27,309 nucleotides of DNA from CBDUQI01 sp965369325 (lineage in GTDB: Bacteria > Pseudomonadota > Gammaproteobacteria > Steroidobacterales > JBCBZW01): positions 1 through 27,309 of the forward strand of contig CBDUQI010000063.1 in the NCBI GenBank assembly GCA_965369325.1. Reading direction: 5' to 3'. Shown one piece after another: positions 9,401 through 16,707 of this stretch (positions are counted from its first letter, which is position 1; every line of letters begins with the position of its first letter). A model generated the notes under the pieces. The model ran no database searches. It saw nothing but the letters and a program-made list of their open reading frames with translations, and was not told the DNA's origin. Both the position numbers and the translations under genes were made by a program.

Positions 9401-9706
9401 GGCCAGGCACATCAGCAGCACCCCTTCCTGTGAGGACAGATCGTACTGGCGCAAAAATGCATCCAGACCGCGGTCACCATCGGTTTTGCGTCGCACCGTA
9501 CGCACCAGCTCGGCGGCCGTGTTGTAAATCGCCTTCGCCTGGGCCGGGGCACACTCGGCGCGACGCATCAGGCGCACCACGCAGCGGGTCTCGTCCGCCA
9601 GAAACAACTCATCCAGGCCCCGGTTGATGCTGGGCAACGCCGGCATATCCTCGCGGAATACGACCGGGGTCGGCGTCTCGGGGGCGGTGCCTTTATCTGT
9701 GCTCAT
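6500..9706 (-). CDS. putA: PutA, bifunctional proline dehydrogenase / P5C dehydrogenase
   Basis: Oxidises proline to P5C with FAD and then, after channelling, to glutamate with NAD+ (1068 residues). The first ~500 residues are the ProDH half (HPRYE, VRLVKGAYWDTEVKRAQ, FATHNAQT). The ALDH half follows (FACISPWNFPLAIFTGQ, AFTGSTETAW), with catalytic Cys850 in SAGQRCSAL and the glycine-rich C-terminus GVQPFGGQGLSGTGPKAGG. It lacks the N-terminal ribbon-helix-helix DNA-binding domain and the extra C-terminal domain of the ~1320-residue E. coli enzyme, so it is the short, purely catalytic type and cannot repress its own gene. The start has AGGA (9713-9716) 6 bases upstream and follows the hslR stop by 15 bases, so the two are probably cotranscribed. 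Confidence 0.96.
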   Translation of the reverse strand: MSTDKGTAPETPTPVVFREDMPALPSINRGLDELFLADETRCVVRLMRRAECAPAQAKAIYNTAAELVRTVRRKTDGDRGLDAFLRQYDLSSQEGVLLMCLAEALLRIPDADTADKLIADKLAAGNWQEHLGDSESGLVNASTWGLMLTGRLLRPDAPVLRDPGSTLKGLVGRVGEPVVRTAMRQAMRIMGHQYVMGRTIAEALKRARGKRHANYRHSYDMLGEAALTEPDAARYLKAYADAIDVIAGARGKDDDEISAPSISVKLSALHPRYELSQRRRVLVQLSERLLKLAQRAKKAGIGLTMDAEEADRLELSLEIFERVYRDESLQGWNGLGLAVQAYQKRAPLVLEWLNVMARDCGRVLPVRLVKGAYWDTEVKRAQEQGLEGYPVFTRKVATDISYLACARELLNDSPNLYPQFATHNAQTLASIMHFAKDGQRYEFQRLHGMGEELYDDLVGPDGQGVRCRVYAPVGSHEDLLPYLVRRLLENGANTSFVNRIVDEQTPLAEIIADPVQHIGRLSQIPHPAIRLPASLFDERTNSAGINFASARQLLDLRQELQAAATREWRVAPLIAGQSHSGPAQASLNPADSRRVVGEVVEADEALTVKAIDLARSAFASWRRTSGEHRAGILDRAAELFEQHRGELLSLCIREAGKTIPDAVAELREAVDFLRYYAARTRADFGAPQTLPGPTGELNTLALMGRGPFACISPWNFPLAIFTGQVAAALAAGNTVIAKPAESTPLTAGRAVQLLLEAGIPQNVLSFLPGRGSVVGSVLSAHADVAGVAFTGSTETAWTINRQLAARQAPLGALIAETGGLNAMIVDSSALPEQVVQDAAFSAFNSAGQRCSALRVMCVQRDVAGRVIEMLEGHVQEMNIGDPGLLETDIGPLIDQRAHTMVAEHVRQMGANGKLLFQGGLPEATVHGTFMAPAAIAIDSFAALEREVFGPVLHVLTYRANELDALLGAINSSGYGLTLGLHTRIDSMTQYVAERVNAGNVYVNRDMIGAVVGVQPFGGQGLSGTGPKAGGPRYLHRYATEQTISVNTAAVGGNASLLSMSPEAAKLDS

Positions 9707-9721
9707 GGTGGTTCCTGATGC

Positions 9722-10126
9722 TTATTCCTGTGGGCTTTCACGCCGCAAGCGCGCAATTTCGCGGCGGCCCTTTTTGTCCGGACGTTTGGCAGGCGCCACC
9801 ATGGAGGCGCGGGCGATACGCGTACGCTCCTTCAGCGCCTCCCGGGTAGCGATGCTTTGTGCGGTTTCCTCGTACAACAGTACCGCCTGCTTGGCCGGGC
9901 CGCGTTTTTCCGCCAACGCCAGTACGTCCACAACGACCGAGAATCGGTCGCGACTGATCTGTAGCTGGTCGCCCACCCGCACGGCGTGCGCAGCTTTTAC
10001 CCGCTCGCCGTTCAGATGCACCCGGCCACCGCCAACCGCCGTTGCCGCCATCGAGCGGGTCTTGTACAGGCGGGCTGCCCATAACCATTTGTCGATGCGT
10101 ACTTTATCGCCTGTCTCGGGCACCAT
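9722..10126 (-). CDS. hslR: Hsp15-like S4-domain ribosome-associated protein
   Basis: Hsp15 binds free 50S subunits carrying a stranded nascent chain and helps recycle them. The S4 RNA-binding domain is clear: VRIDKWLWAARLYKTRS, then GGGRVHLNGERVKAAHAVRVGDQL, followed by a basic tail rich in Lys/Arg (KRPDKKGRREIARLRRE). I chose the start giving MVPETGDKVRIDKW (134 residues; E. coli Hsp15 has 133), with GGAAG upstream. The frame stays open upstream to 10234, but that would put the start beyond the likely kbl promoter on the other strand and add a stretch not typical of the family. It is divergent from kbl and probably cotranscribed with putA. Confidence 0.9.
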   Translation of the reverse strand: MVPETGDKVRIDKWLWAARLYKTRSMAATAVGGGRVHLNGERVKAAHAVRVGDQLQISRDRFSVVVDVLALAEKRGPAKQAVLLYEETAQSIATREALKERTRIARASMVAPAKRPDKKGRREIARLRRESPQE

Positions 10127-10209
10127 TTGCACCGCTTCCCTTGCTTTGCTGTTGCGATCACGCCGGGCGCGGTTTGTCACCACAGCCCACCGCTTGCTGA
10201 CGGGTGAGA

Positions 10210-10215
10210 TATACT
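10210..10215 (+). promoter_or_regulatory. Candidate -10 element of the kbl-tdh operon
   Basis: TATACT lies 33 bases before the TTG start of kbl in the 122-base hslR/kbl divergent region. The sequence 17 bases further upstream has no good -35 match, so an activator may be needed or the element may be fortuitous. Its position would place the transcript start near 10222, downstream of the alternative GTG at 10204. Confidence 0.35.
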
Positions 10216-10237
10216 GCGCACCCCGAGCAGCCACTGC

Positions 10238-10241
10238 GGAG
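10238..10241 (+). promoter_or_regulatory. Ribosome binding site fixing a TTG start for kbl
   Basis: GGAG followed by 7 bases and then TTG at 10249. No other good ribosome site precedes the alternative in-frame GTG at 10204. The resulting protein, 395 residues with the PLP lysine at 242, lines up with the 398-residue E. coli enzyme (Lys244), which supports the rare start codon. Confidence 0.6.
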
Positions 10242-10248
10242 TATAGCC

Positions 10249-11436
10249 TTGGACTCAGCTTTCCTCGACCGTTTACACCAGCAAACCGAGCAACTGCGCG
10301 GCGAAGGCTTGTTTAAGTCCGAGCGCGTCATCACCACCCGCCAGGCGGCTAAAATCGCAACCCGCGAAGGTGGCGAGGTACTGAACCTGTGCGCCAACAA
10401 TTATCTGGGGCTGGCAGGCGAACAAGCGCTGGTGGATGCGGCACGCGAGGCGCTAGAGGCGCATGGCTTTGGGATGGCGTCGGTGCGTTTCATTTGCGGC
10501 ACCCAGGCCGTGCACAAGGAACTGGAGGCCGCGCTCAGCCGCTTTCTGGGCACCGAGGACACCATCCTGTACTCCTCCTGCTTTGATGCCAACGGCGGAC
10601 TATTTGAGACGATTCTGGGCGAGGAAGATGCCGTCATCAGTGACGCGCTTAACCACGCCAGTATCATCGACGGGGTGCGCTTGTGTAAGGCGCGGCGGAT
10701 GCGCTATGCCAACAACAACATGGGCGAACTGGAGCAGTGCCTCAAGGATGCTACGGAGTGCCGCACACGGCTGATCATCACCGACGGCGTGTTCTCCATG
10801 GACGGCAGCTACGCGCGGCTGGATGAAGTGTGCGCGCTGGCTGAGCGCTACAACGCACTGGTTGCCGTGGATGATTCGCACGCGGTTGGCTTTGTGGGCG
10901 AACACGGGCGCGGCACCCACGAGCTGTTTGGGGTGATGGACAAAGTGGACATCATTACCGGCACGCTGGGCAAGGCGCTAGGCGGGGCCGCCGGTGGCTT
11001 CACTTCAGGTCGCAAGGAGGTCATCGCCTGGCTGCGCCAGCGTTCGCGCCCCTACCTGTTCTCCAATACGCTAGCGCCGGTCATCGCCGCCACATCGGTT
11101 CAGGTGATCAAAATGCTCGAGTCCTCGGGTGAATTGCGCGAGCGGCTGCAGCGCAATAGTGAGCACTTTCGCCGCGAAATGACGGCATTGGGATTTGAGC
11201 TGCTACCTGGCAGCCACCCCATCATTCCAGTAATGCTCGGCGACGCCTCGCTTGCCACGGCCATGGCCGACCGGTTGTTGGCGCATGGGGTGTACGTCAT
11301 CGGATTTTCCTTTCCTGTCGTGCCAAGAGGCAAAGCCCGCATCCGAACCCAGATGTCGGCTGCGCTTAGCATCGAGCAACTTGACCAGGCCATCGAAGCC
11401 TTCGCCACGGTCGGGCGCGAGCTGGATATCATCTAA
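10249..11436 (+). CDS. kbl: 2-amino-3-ketobutyrate CoA ligase (glycine C-acetyltransferase)
   Basis: Second step of threonine degradation: 2-amino-3-ketobutyrate plus CoA gives glycine and acetyl-CoA. It is a PLP enzyme of the alpha-oxoamine synthase family. Long stretches match E. coli Kbl, such as NLCANNYLGLA, HGFGMASVRFICGTQ, LYSSCFDANGGLFET, SDALNHASIIDGVRLCKA and VDDSHAVGFVGE. Lys242 in ITGTLGKALGG binds PLP. The start is TTG with GGAG 7 bases upstream. tdh follows after 23 bases, the classic kbl-tdh operon, which keeps the unstable intermediate flowing between the two enzymes. Related serine palmitoyltransferase or KAPA synthase activities are unlikely given the near-identity to Kbl and the tdh neighbour. 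Confidence 0.97.
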   Translation: MDSAFLDRLHQQTEQLRGEGLFKSERVITTRQAAKIATREGGEVLNLCANNYLGLAGEQALVDAAREALEAHGFGMASVRFICGTQAVHKELEAALSRFLGTEDTILYSSCFDANGGLFETILGEEDAVISDALNHASIIDGVRLCKARRMRYANNNMGELEQCLKDATECRTRLIITDGVFSMDGSYARLDEVCALAERYNALVAVDDSHAVGFVGEHGRGTHELFGVMDKVDIITGTLGKALGGAAGGFTSGRKEVIAWLRQRSRPYLFSNTLAPVIAATSVQVIKMLESSGELRERLQRNSEHFRREMTALGFELLPGSHPIIPVMLGDASLATAMADRLLAHGVYVIGFSFPVVPRGKARIRTQMSAALSIEQLDQAIEAFATVGRELDII

Positions 11437-11459
11437 CTTTTCGGGGAGCTGCCGGGCAT

Positions 11460-12485
11460 ATGAAAGCGCTGGTCAAACTAAAATCAGAACAAGGCCTTTG
11501 GTTGCAGGATATCGAGGAGCCGGCGATCGGCCCCAACGACGTTCGGATTGCAATTCGCAAGACCGCTATTTGCGGCACCGACATGCATATCTATCAATGG
11601 GATAACTGGGCTCAGGCGACCATTCCAGTGCCCATGACGGTGGGGCATGAGTTCTGCGGCGACATTGTGGAGCTCGGCAGTGAAGTGGCCGGGATGAAAA
11701 TCGGCGATCGAGTCTCAGGCGAAGGGCACGTGACCTGTGGTCATTGCCGCAACTGCCGTGCGGGCCGTCGACATCTGTGCCGCAATACCGTCGGCATCGG
11801 CGTGAACCGACCCGGTGCTTTCGCCGAATATCTGAGCATGCCTGCCGACAACGTGTTTGTGTTGCCCGAGGAAATCACGGACGACATGGGCGCCATTTTG
11901 GACCCGCTCGGCAACGCCACTCACGCAGCGTTGAGTTTTGATATGGTCGGGGAGGACGTGTTGATTACCGGCGCTGGACCGATTGGGCTGTTCTCCGCGG
12001 CCATCGCCCGCTACGTCGGGGCACGCCATGTGGTCATTACCGATATCAACCCCCAGCGCCTGGCGTTGGCCGAAAAACTGGATGTCACCCGCACCGTCAA
12101 CGTGGCCAGCGAGTCGCTGCCGCAGGTTATGGGCGAACTTGGCATGACCGAGGGTTTTGACGTAGGCCTTGAGATGTCCGGCCAGCCCAGTGCTTTCTCA
12201 GACATGCTGAGCAACATGGTGCATGGTGGGCGCGTGGCGCTGATGGGTATCCCGTCCACGGAAATTGCCATCGACTGGAACCAGGTAATCTTCAAAGGCC
12301 TGATACTCAAAGGCATCTATGGCCGGGAGATGTTCGAGACCTGGTACAAAATGGCCAATATGATCCGCGGCGGCCTTGATGTTTCACCGGTAGTGACACA
12401 CCACTTCGGTTTCGAGCAATTCCAGTCCGGCTTTGATGCCATGATCCACGGCGATGCGGCAAAAGTTATTCTGAACTGGCGCTAA
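11460..12485 (+). CDS. tdh: L-threonine 3-dehydrogenase
   Basis: NAD+-dependent zinc enzyme that oxidises threonine to 2-amino-3-ketobutyrate, feeding Kbl. It has 341 residues, exactly the E. coli length. Catalytic zinc ligands are Cys38 (AICGTDMHIYQWD), His63 and Glu64 (VGHEF). The structural zinc is held by Cys93, Cys96, Cys99 and Cys107 (CGHCRNCRAGRRHLC). The Rossmann motif TGAGPIGLFSA is present. GGGGAG at 11443-11448 precedes the ATG by 11 bases. A general medium-chain alcohol dehydrogenase is the only alternative, and the kbl context argues against it. Confidence 0.97.
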   Translation: MKALVKLKSEQGLWLQDIEEPAIGPNDVRIAIRKTAICGTDMHIYQWDNWAQATIPVPMTVGHEFCGDIVELGSEVAGMKIGDRVSGEGHVTCGHCRNCRAGRRHLCRNTVGIGVNRPGAFAEYLSMPADNVFVLPEEITDDMGAILDPLGNATHAALSFDMVGEDVLITGAGPIGLFSAAIARYVGARHVVITDINPQRLALAEKLDVTRTVNVASESLPQVMGELGMTEGFDVGLEMSGQPSAFSDMLSNMVHGGRVALMGIPSTEIAIDWNQVIFKGLILKGIYGREMFETWYKMANMIRGGLDVSPVVTHHFGFEQFQSGFDAMIHGDAAKVILNWR

Positions 12486-12494
12486 CCACGCCGA

Positions 12495-12510
12495 GGCCCG
12501 AGACCGGGCC
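12495..12510. terminator. Small hairpin between convergent tdh and HDOD genes
   Basis: GGCCCG, loop AGAC, CGGGCC: a perfect 6-bp GC stem in the 27-base gap between two convergent stop codons. There is no T-run on either side, so if it terminates transcription it is a weak or assisted bidirectional terminator. Confidence 0.4.
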
Positions 12511-12512
12511 GA

Positions 12513-13457
12513 CTAGGCGGCCAGTTGTTGCTCGCACTCATTCAGCATGGAAGCCATCGCCGCTGCGTTACCCAGCTCTACACCGAACAGCTCGCTCATC
12601 TCGCCGAGCGATTGTGCGGCGTTCTGGATCACCTCCAGAGACGTTGCCGGCGCCATCTGCAGCAGTTGCTGCGCTTTTGCGGCAGCAATGGCACAACTCT
12701 CATCCACTTCTTTGTGTATCCAGATGTCCGCAAAGTAACCGGACGTCGCGGTGCACAGCACAAGGCTCTTGTGCGCGGCCGGTGCTTTGTCGGCATCCCG
12801 CACATGACTGGCCCCCACCGCGACCTGCGCGTACTCCGGCAGTTTCCATTGTGCCAGCAGCCAACCACCCACCTGGGCATGGTCTGCACCCACGCGAGCC
12901 TGCTCAATCTCAATCACCCGCTCGTGGTCGGCCTGCTCGTCTTCCAGATACTCGTAGAGCAAGTCATCCGTGGCGCTCAGGGCCAGGATGCCGATATCCT
13001 GAAGCAAACCGGCCAGGAAGTAGTTCTCTAACTGGGTTGCTGGAATCCCCAGCTGACGTGCCAACTCGCGTGAGAACGTGGCGGCGATCAGCGAGCGGCG
13101 CCAGTACAACCCCATATCGATACCACCGATACGCCGTTGGCGCATGGCAGCTACCAGCGATAGGCTGAGGGCAAGGTTCAGCATTGTGCTAAGCCCTAAC
13201 AGCACCACTGCCTGCGACAGATTCTCAATCGAACGACTACGCGCATACAGCGCCGAATTCGCCACCTTTAAAACCCGCGACACCAGCCCCGGATCCAGAC
13301 CAATCGCGTCGGCCATCTCTTTGGCACCGGCCGTGGTGTCCTGGCTGATACGAATAATGCGCTCGGCAACCTCCGGTGGCGTCGGAAGCGTTTTACAATT
13401 ACTTAGACGTTTGATTAGCCCGTCATCTGTCAGCGGCATGCTCGCGTAAAACCTCAT
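12513..13457 (-). CDS. HDOD-domain signalling protein
   Basis: Soluble protein of ~314 residues made mostly of one HDOD domain, a non-catalytic relative of HD phosphohydrolases found in bacterial signalling and motility/biofilm control. Typical features are LPTPPEVAERIIRISQD, IGLDPGLVSRVLKVANSALY, the SIENLSQAVVLLGLSTMLNLAL helix pair and NYFLAGLLQDIGILAL; the GLLQDIG segment replaces a true HD metal site. No GGDEF, EAL or receiver domain is attached. The start is uncertain: ATG at 13457 (used here), a TTG at 13475 or an ATG at 13439, none with a convincing ribosome site. It is divergent from the M48 gene and convergent with tdh. The regulated process cannot be inferred. Confidence 0.83.
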   Translation of the reverse strand: MRFYASMPLTDDGLIKRLSNCKTLPTPPEVAERIIRISQDTTAGAKEMADAIGLDPGLVSRVLKVANSALYARSRSIENLSQAVVLLGLSTMLNLALSLSLVAAMRQRRIGGIDMGLYWRRSLIAATFSRELARQLGIPATQLENYFLAGLLQDIGILALSATDDLLYEYLEDEQADHERVIEIEQARVGADHAQVGGWLLAQWKLPEYAQVAVGASHVRDADKAPAAHKSLVLCTATSGYFADIWIHKEVDESCAIAAAKAQQLLQMAPATSLEVIQNAAQSLGEMSELFGVELGNAAAMASMLNECEQQLAA

Positions 13458-13489
13458 AAGACTTGGTTGCGACAAGATTGGACATTATT

Positions 13490-13505
13490 CGCAATAACCA
13501 TTGCG
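13490..13505. promoter_or_regulatory. Inverted repeat upstream of the HDOD gene
   Basis: CGCAAT, loop AACC, ATTGCG: a perfect 6-bp dyad 33 bases before the HDOD ATG. The gene-free stretch 13458-13795 (338 bases) between the two divergent genes otherwise shows only the -10-like element of the M48 gene; no small gene or RNA was recognised. The dyad could be an operator or a leader hairpin. Confidence 0.35.
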
Positions 13506-13757
13506 CTTGGCTGGCCCACATCACAATTCAGGAAATCCCTGACATATCGGGCCCAATTTACGATGCCCATTCAATCTATTAGGCCAGCCCTGCAAACACA
13601 GCTCGACACGTTCACACGAGCGGACGGTTCCGCCGGGCGCACCCTTTGCGCCAGCGCCGCCCTCCGACCAACGCTCGTACGCCGCTCTGGCGTGTAACAA
13701 ACTGTCAACGCCGCCCTGCTCCGGCGCCTGCCAGTCAGCCCTTTATGGCAGATGCTC

Positions 13758-13763
13758 TACAAT
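13758..13763 (+). promoter_or_regulatory. Candidate -10 element of the M48 protease gene
   Basis: TACAAT, 32 bases before the chosen ATG at 13796, followed by GGGCGAACG as a plausible start region. The -35 position has no good match. GGAG at 13786-13789 lies 6 bases before ATG 13796 and overlaps the alternative ATG at 13784, which argues that 13796 is the real start. Confidence 0.4.
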
Positions 13764-13795
13764 AGGGCGAACGAGTCTCACAGATGGAGCCTGTC

Positions 13796-15355
13796 ATGCG
13801 TCGCCTCATACCTCTAATTGTCCTAGCTGCCGCTGCCCTGAGCGGGTGTGGCGTCAACCCTGTTACCGGCGAACGCGAGTTGCAGTTTGTCTCCGAGTCA
13901 CGGGAGATCGCAATTGGCAAACAACAATACTCCCCCTCGCGCCAGATGCAGGGCGGGGATTATGTTGTCGATAAGCAACTCACCAAGTATGTGAGCGACG
14001 TTGGCGAGCGCCTGGCCATCCACAGCGATCGCCCCCTGCCCTACGAATTTGTGGTGCTGAATAACTCCGTGCCCAATGCCTGGGCCTTGCCCGGCGGAAA
14101 GATCGCCTTTAACCGGGGACTACTGACTGAACTCGGCAGCGAGGCTGAATTGGCCGCTGTGATGGGGCACGAAATCGTCCACTCCGCCGCCCGCCATGGC
14201 GCTAAGTCGATGGAGCGCGGCCTCCTGATGCAGGGCGTGCTGTTGGGGCTGGCATTATCGGTCAACGACAACCGCTACTCCAACCTGATTGTCGGCGGGG
14301 CGCAGATGGGCGCTCAGCTCGTAACGCTCAAGCATGGTCGTGACGCCGAGCGCGAATCCGACCAGTACGGCATGGAATACATGAAGAAAGCTGGCTACGA
14401 CCCCGCTGCGGCCGTGGATCTGCAAAAGACGTTCGTGCGCCTGTCGCAGCAACGCCAGAAAGGCAACAGCAACTGGCTGGACGGTCTTCTGTCCAGCCAT
14501 CCGGCCTCCGAGGAGCGCGTACGCAACAACGAGGCCACCGCGGCGCGGATTGGTACCGGCGGCGATTACGGGCGCGAACGCTACAAAGCCGCGATTTCCC
14601 GGCTGATTGAGACCAAGCCTGCCTACGACGCCTACGATAAGGCCCTCAAAGCAATGGAGGCGGGCGATACAGTACGAGCGCGCCAGCTCGCAGAACAAGC
14701 GCTACAGATAGAACCGGCTGAAGCCAAATTCCACGCGTTGATCGGCGACATTGACGCCAACAATAACCGCTATGCCAACGCACGCAGCCGCTACGATCGC
14801 GCCATCGCATTGAATCCACAGTATTTCCAGTTTTATCTGGGCAGGGGCATGCTCAGCCAGACCGAAGGCCGCTTGCGTGACGCCGAGGCAGACTTGACCC
14901 GCAGCGTTAAACTGCTGCCCACCGCACCGGCCTACTTTTCACTGGGCGAGCTCGCAGCAAACAGTGGCCGAACAGATCAGGCGATTGAGTATTACAAGGT
15001 CGCCGCCGGCTCCAACGCCCCGGTCGGCAAGCGCGCAGCCGCCTCAATGATGCGACTGGATCTGCCACGCAACCCCGGCAACTACATTCAAAGCGCGGTG
15101 CGGGTAAATAACCAAGGCGAAGTGCTCGCGCTGCTCGCCAACCGCTCACCGGCGGCCGTACGCAACATCACCCTTGAGGTGGTGGTGCTGGATGCGACCG
15201 GACGCCAAATCGTCGATCGCAAACAACTCAGAGCGCGCCAGGCGATCGGGGCCGGCCAGCAGACCTCGCTGCGCACCGGCATCGGCCCAGTCACCGACCA
15301 GAACCAGCTGAACCGGGTACGCGTGCAAGTGACCGGCGCTCAGCTCGCCGAGTAA
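13796..15355 (+). CDS. M48-family metalloprotease lipoprotein with TPR repeats
   Basis: Envelope protease of 519 residues. A short signal peptide ends in a lipobox (ALSG|C, Cys18), so it should be lipid-anchored facing the periplasm. The zinc motif HEIVH is at residues 125-129, and the third ligand is within ERESD at 185-189. The conserved NPVTGERELQFVSE follows the lipobox. After the peptidase domain come about three TPR-like repeats (residues ~290-410), then a beta-rich C-terminal segment of ~90 residues (from SAVRVNNQGEVLALLANRSP) resembling an FxLYD-type sandwich. By analogy with BepA and LoiP it may act in outer-membrane protein quality control. The tail beyond the TPRs distinguishes it from BepA. 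Confidence in family is high, in role moderate. Confidence 0.9.
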   Translation: MRRLIPLIVLAAAALSGCGVNPVTGERELQFVSESREIAIGKQQYSPSRQMQGGDYVVDKQLTKYVSDVGERLAIHSDRPLPYEFVVLNNSVPNAWALPGGKIAFNRGLLTELGSEAELAAVMGHEIVHSAARHGAKSMERGLLMQGVLLGLALSVNDNRYSNLIVGGAQMGAQLVTLKHGRDAERESDQYGMEYMKKAGYDPAAAVDLQKTFVRLSQQRQKGNSNWLDGLLSSHPASEERVRNNEATAARIGTGGDYGRERYKAAISRLIETKPAYDAYDKALKAMEAGDTVRARQLAEQALQIEPAEAKFHALIGDIDANNNRYANARSRYDRAIALNPQYFQFYLGRGMLSQTEGRLRDAEADLTRSVKLLPTAPAYFSLGELAANSGRTDQAIEYYKVAAGSNAPVGKRAAASMMRLDLPRNPGNYIQSAVRVNNQGEVLALLANRSPAAVRNITLEVVVLDATGRQIVDRKQLRARQAIGAGQQTSLRTGIGPVTDQNQLNRVRVQVTGAQLAE

Positions 15356-15369
15356 GCACAACGCAAGCC

Positions 15370-15406
15370 GAACAAGGCGCGGGAGCTAACTACCTGCGCC
15401 TTGTTC
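15370..15406 (+). terminator. Hairpin after the M48 gene
   Basis: GAACAAGGCGC at 15370-15380 pairs perfectly with GCGCCTTGTTC at 15396-15406 (11 bp), and three further pairs can close the loop to ~9 bases. It lies 15 bases after the stop codon. The downstream run (TCTACTGCC) is poor in T, so intrinsic termination would be inefficient and some read-through into sstT is possible. Confidence 0.55.
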
Positions 15407-15442
15407 TCTACTGCCCTCAGCGGCGCCCCCCAGGCAGCTGTG

Positions 15443-15460
15443 CGATACTCCCCCGTATCG
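15443..15460. promoter_or_regulatory. Dyad directly upstream of the sstT ribosome site
   Basis: CGATAC, loop TCCCCC, GTATCG: a perfect 6-bp inverted repeat three bases before the ribosome site GAAGG (15464-15468) of sstT. It could be an operator or a leader hairpin that modulates translation. No matching site was noticed elsewhere in the window. Confidence 0.35.
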
Positions 15461-15477
15461 TATTGAAGGCAGAACCC

Positions 15478-16677
15478 ATGTTGAAAAGAATTCTAAGCGC
15501 CAGCCTGGTGCTGCAAATCGCTATCGGTATAGTTGCGGGCATCGCCCTTGCGTTAACGGCTCCCGGTGCTGCCGGTTTTGCCTCGGTGCTGGGCAGCCTG
15601 TTCGTGCAGGCATTGAAAGCCGTCGCCCCGATTCTGGTGCTGGTACTGGTCGCCTCGGCATTGGCCAATCGCAAAACCAGTCACACCGCGCAGATGCGCC
15701 CGATCCTTGTCCTTTACCTGATCGGCACTGTCACGGCGGCGCTGCTAGCGGTGCTGTTGAGCATGGCGTTTCCGACCACGCTCACGCTCACGGACACCGA
15801 TCTGAGCGCGCAGGCCCCACAAGGTATTGCGCAGGTGCTCAACACGATGCTTGGCAAGATTATCGACAATCCGGTGAACGCGGTGCTGACGGGCAATTTT
15901 ATTGGGTTGGTGGTCTGGGGCGTCGGCCTGGGTATGTTTATGCACCACGCCTCGGAGTCATCCAGGCAGATGCTGCAGGACCTGGCGGACGCGGTCACCC
16001 GCATCGTCAAAGTTGTGATTGCCTTTGCCCCGCTCGGCATATTCGGACTGGTGGCCAGCAACCTGGCGAGTTCAGGCATTTCCGCACTCGCAGGTTACGC
16101 ACGCCTGCTCGCAGTGTTGCTCAGCGCCATGCTGATTATGGCGCTAGTGATGAATCCGCTGATTGTCTGGCTAAAGACCCGCCGCAACCCCTATCCGTTG
16201 GTGTTTACGGCCTTGCGGGAAAGCGGCATCACCGCATTTTTCACCCGTAGCTCTGCCGCTAATATTCCGGTGAATCTGGCGTTGTGTGAAAAGCTGGGGC
16301 TGGAGAAAGACACCTACGCGGTGTCCATCCCGCTGGGGGCCACCATTAATATGGGGGGCGCGGCCATCACCATTACGGTGCTGACGCTGGCCGCAGCGCA
16401 CACGCTGGGTGTCTCGGTAGACATCACCACGGCGCTGTTGCTCAGCGTGGTGGCGGCATTGTCGGCATGCGGTGCCTCGGGTGTAGCCGGAGGATCACTG
16501 CTGCTGATCCCACTCAGTTGTGGGCTGTTTGGTATCTCTAACGACGTGGCCATGCAAGTGGTGGCCGTGGGATTTGTTATCAGCATTCTGCAGGACTCGG
16601 CCGAAACCGCGCTGAACAGTTCCACCGATGTGGTTTTTACCGCGGCTGTGGCCAGTCCGTCCGAAAGAACGGGCTGA
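15478..16677 (+). CDS. sstT: Sodium/serine (threonine) symporter SstT
   Basis: Inner-membrane dicarboxylate/amino acid:cation symporter family protein of 399 residues (E. coli SstT has 414) that imports serine and threonine with Na+. It has about eight or nine hydrophobic segments plus re-entrant hairpins. Family motifs are TRSSAANIPVNLALCEKLGL, SIPLGATINMGGAAITITVL and the C-terminal ILQDSAETALNSSTDVVFTAA. The ATG at 15478 has GAAGG 9 bases upstream; an in-frame TTG at 15463 is less likely because that ribosome site would lie inside the gene. The gene converges on the giant - strand gene with 30 bases between the stops. Serine/threonine uptake fits the nearby threonine catabolic operon. Confidence 0.95.
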   Translation: MLKRILSASLVLQIAIGIVAGIALALTAPGAAGFASVLGSLFVQALKAVAPILVLVLVASALANRKTSHTAQMRPILVLYLIGTVTAALLAVLLSMAFPTTLTLTDTDLSAQAPQGIAQVLNTMLGKIIDNPVNAVLTGNFIGLVVWGVGLGMFMHHASESSRQMLQDLADAVTRIVKVVIAFAPLGIFGLVASNLASSGISALAGYARLLAVLLSAMLIMALVMNPLIVWLKTRRNPYPLVFTALRESGITAFFTRSSAANIPVNLALCEKLGLEKDTYAVSIPLGATINMGGAAITITVLTLAAAHTLGVSVDITTALLLSVVAALSACGASGVAGGSLLLIPLSCGLFGISNDVAMQVVAVGFVISILQDSAETALNSSTDVVFTAAVASPSERTG

Positions 16678-16707
16678 CCGGCGCCGCCGACTAAACCTGG
16701 GTACGGC

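Noticed and set aside
10127..10234. Upstream extension of hslR
   Set aside because: The added residues are not typical of Hsp15, and the longer gene would cross the kbl promoter region. The ATG at 10126 gives the expected length.
12614..13168. A 184-codon + strand open frame opposite the HDOD gene
   Set aside because: Its translation is Arg/Pro/Ser-rich, typical of an antisense shadow, while the - strand has clear HDOD motifs.
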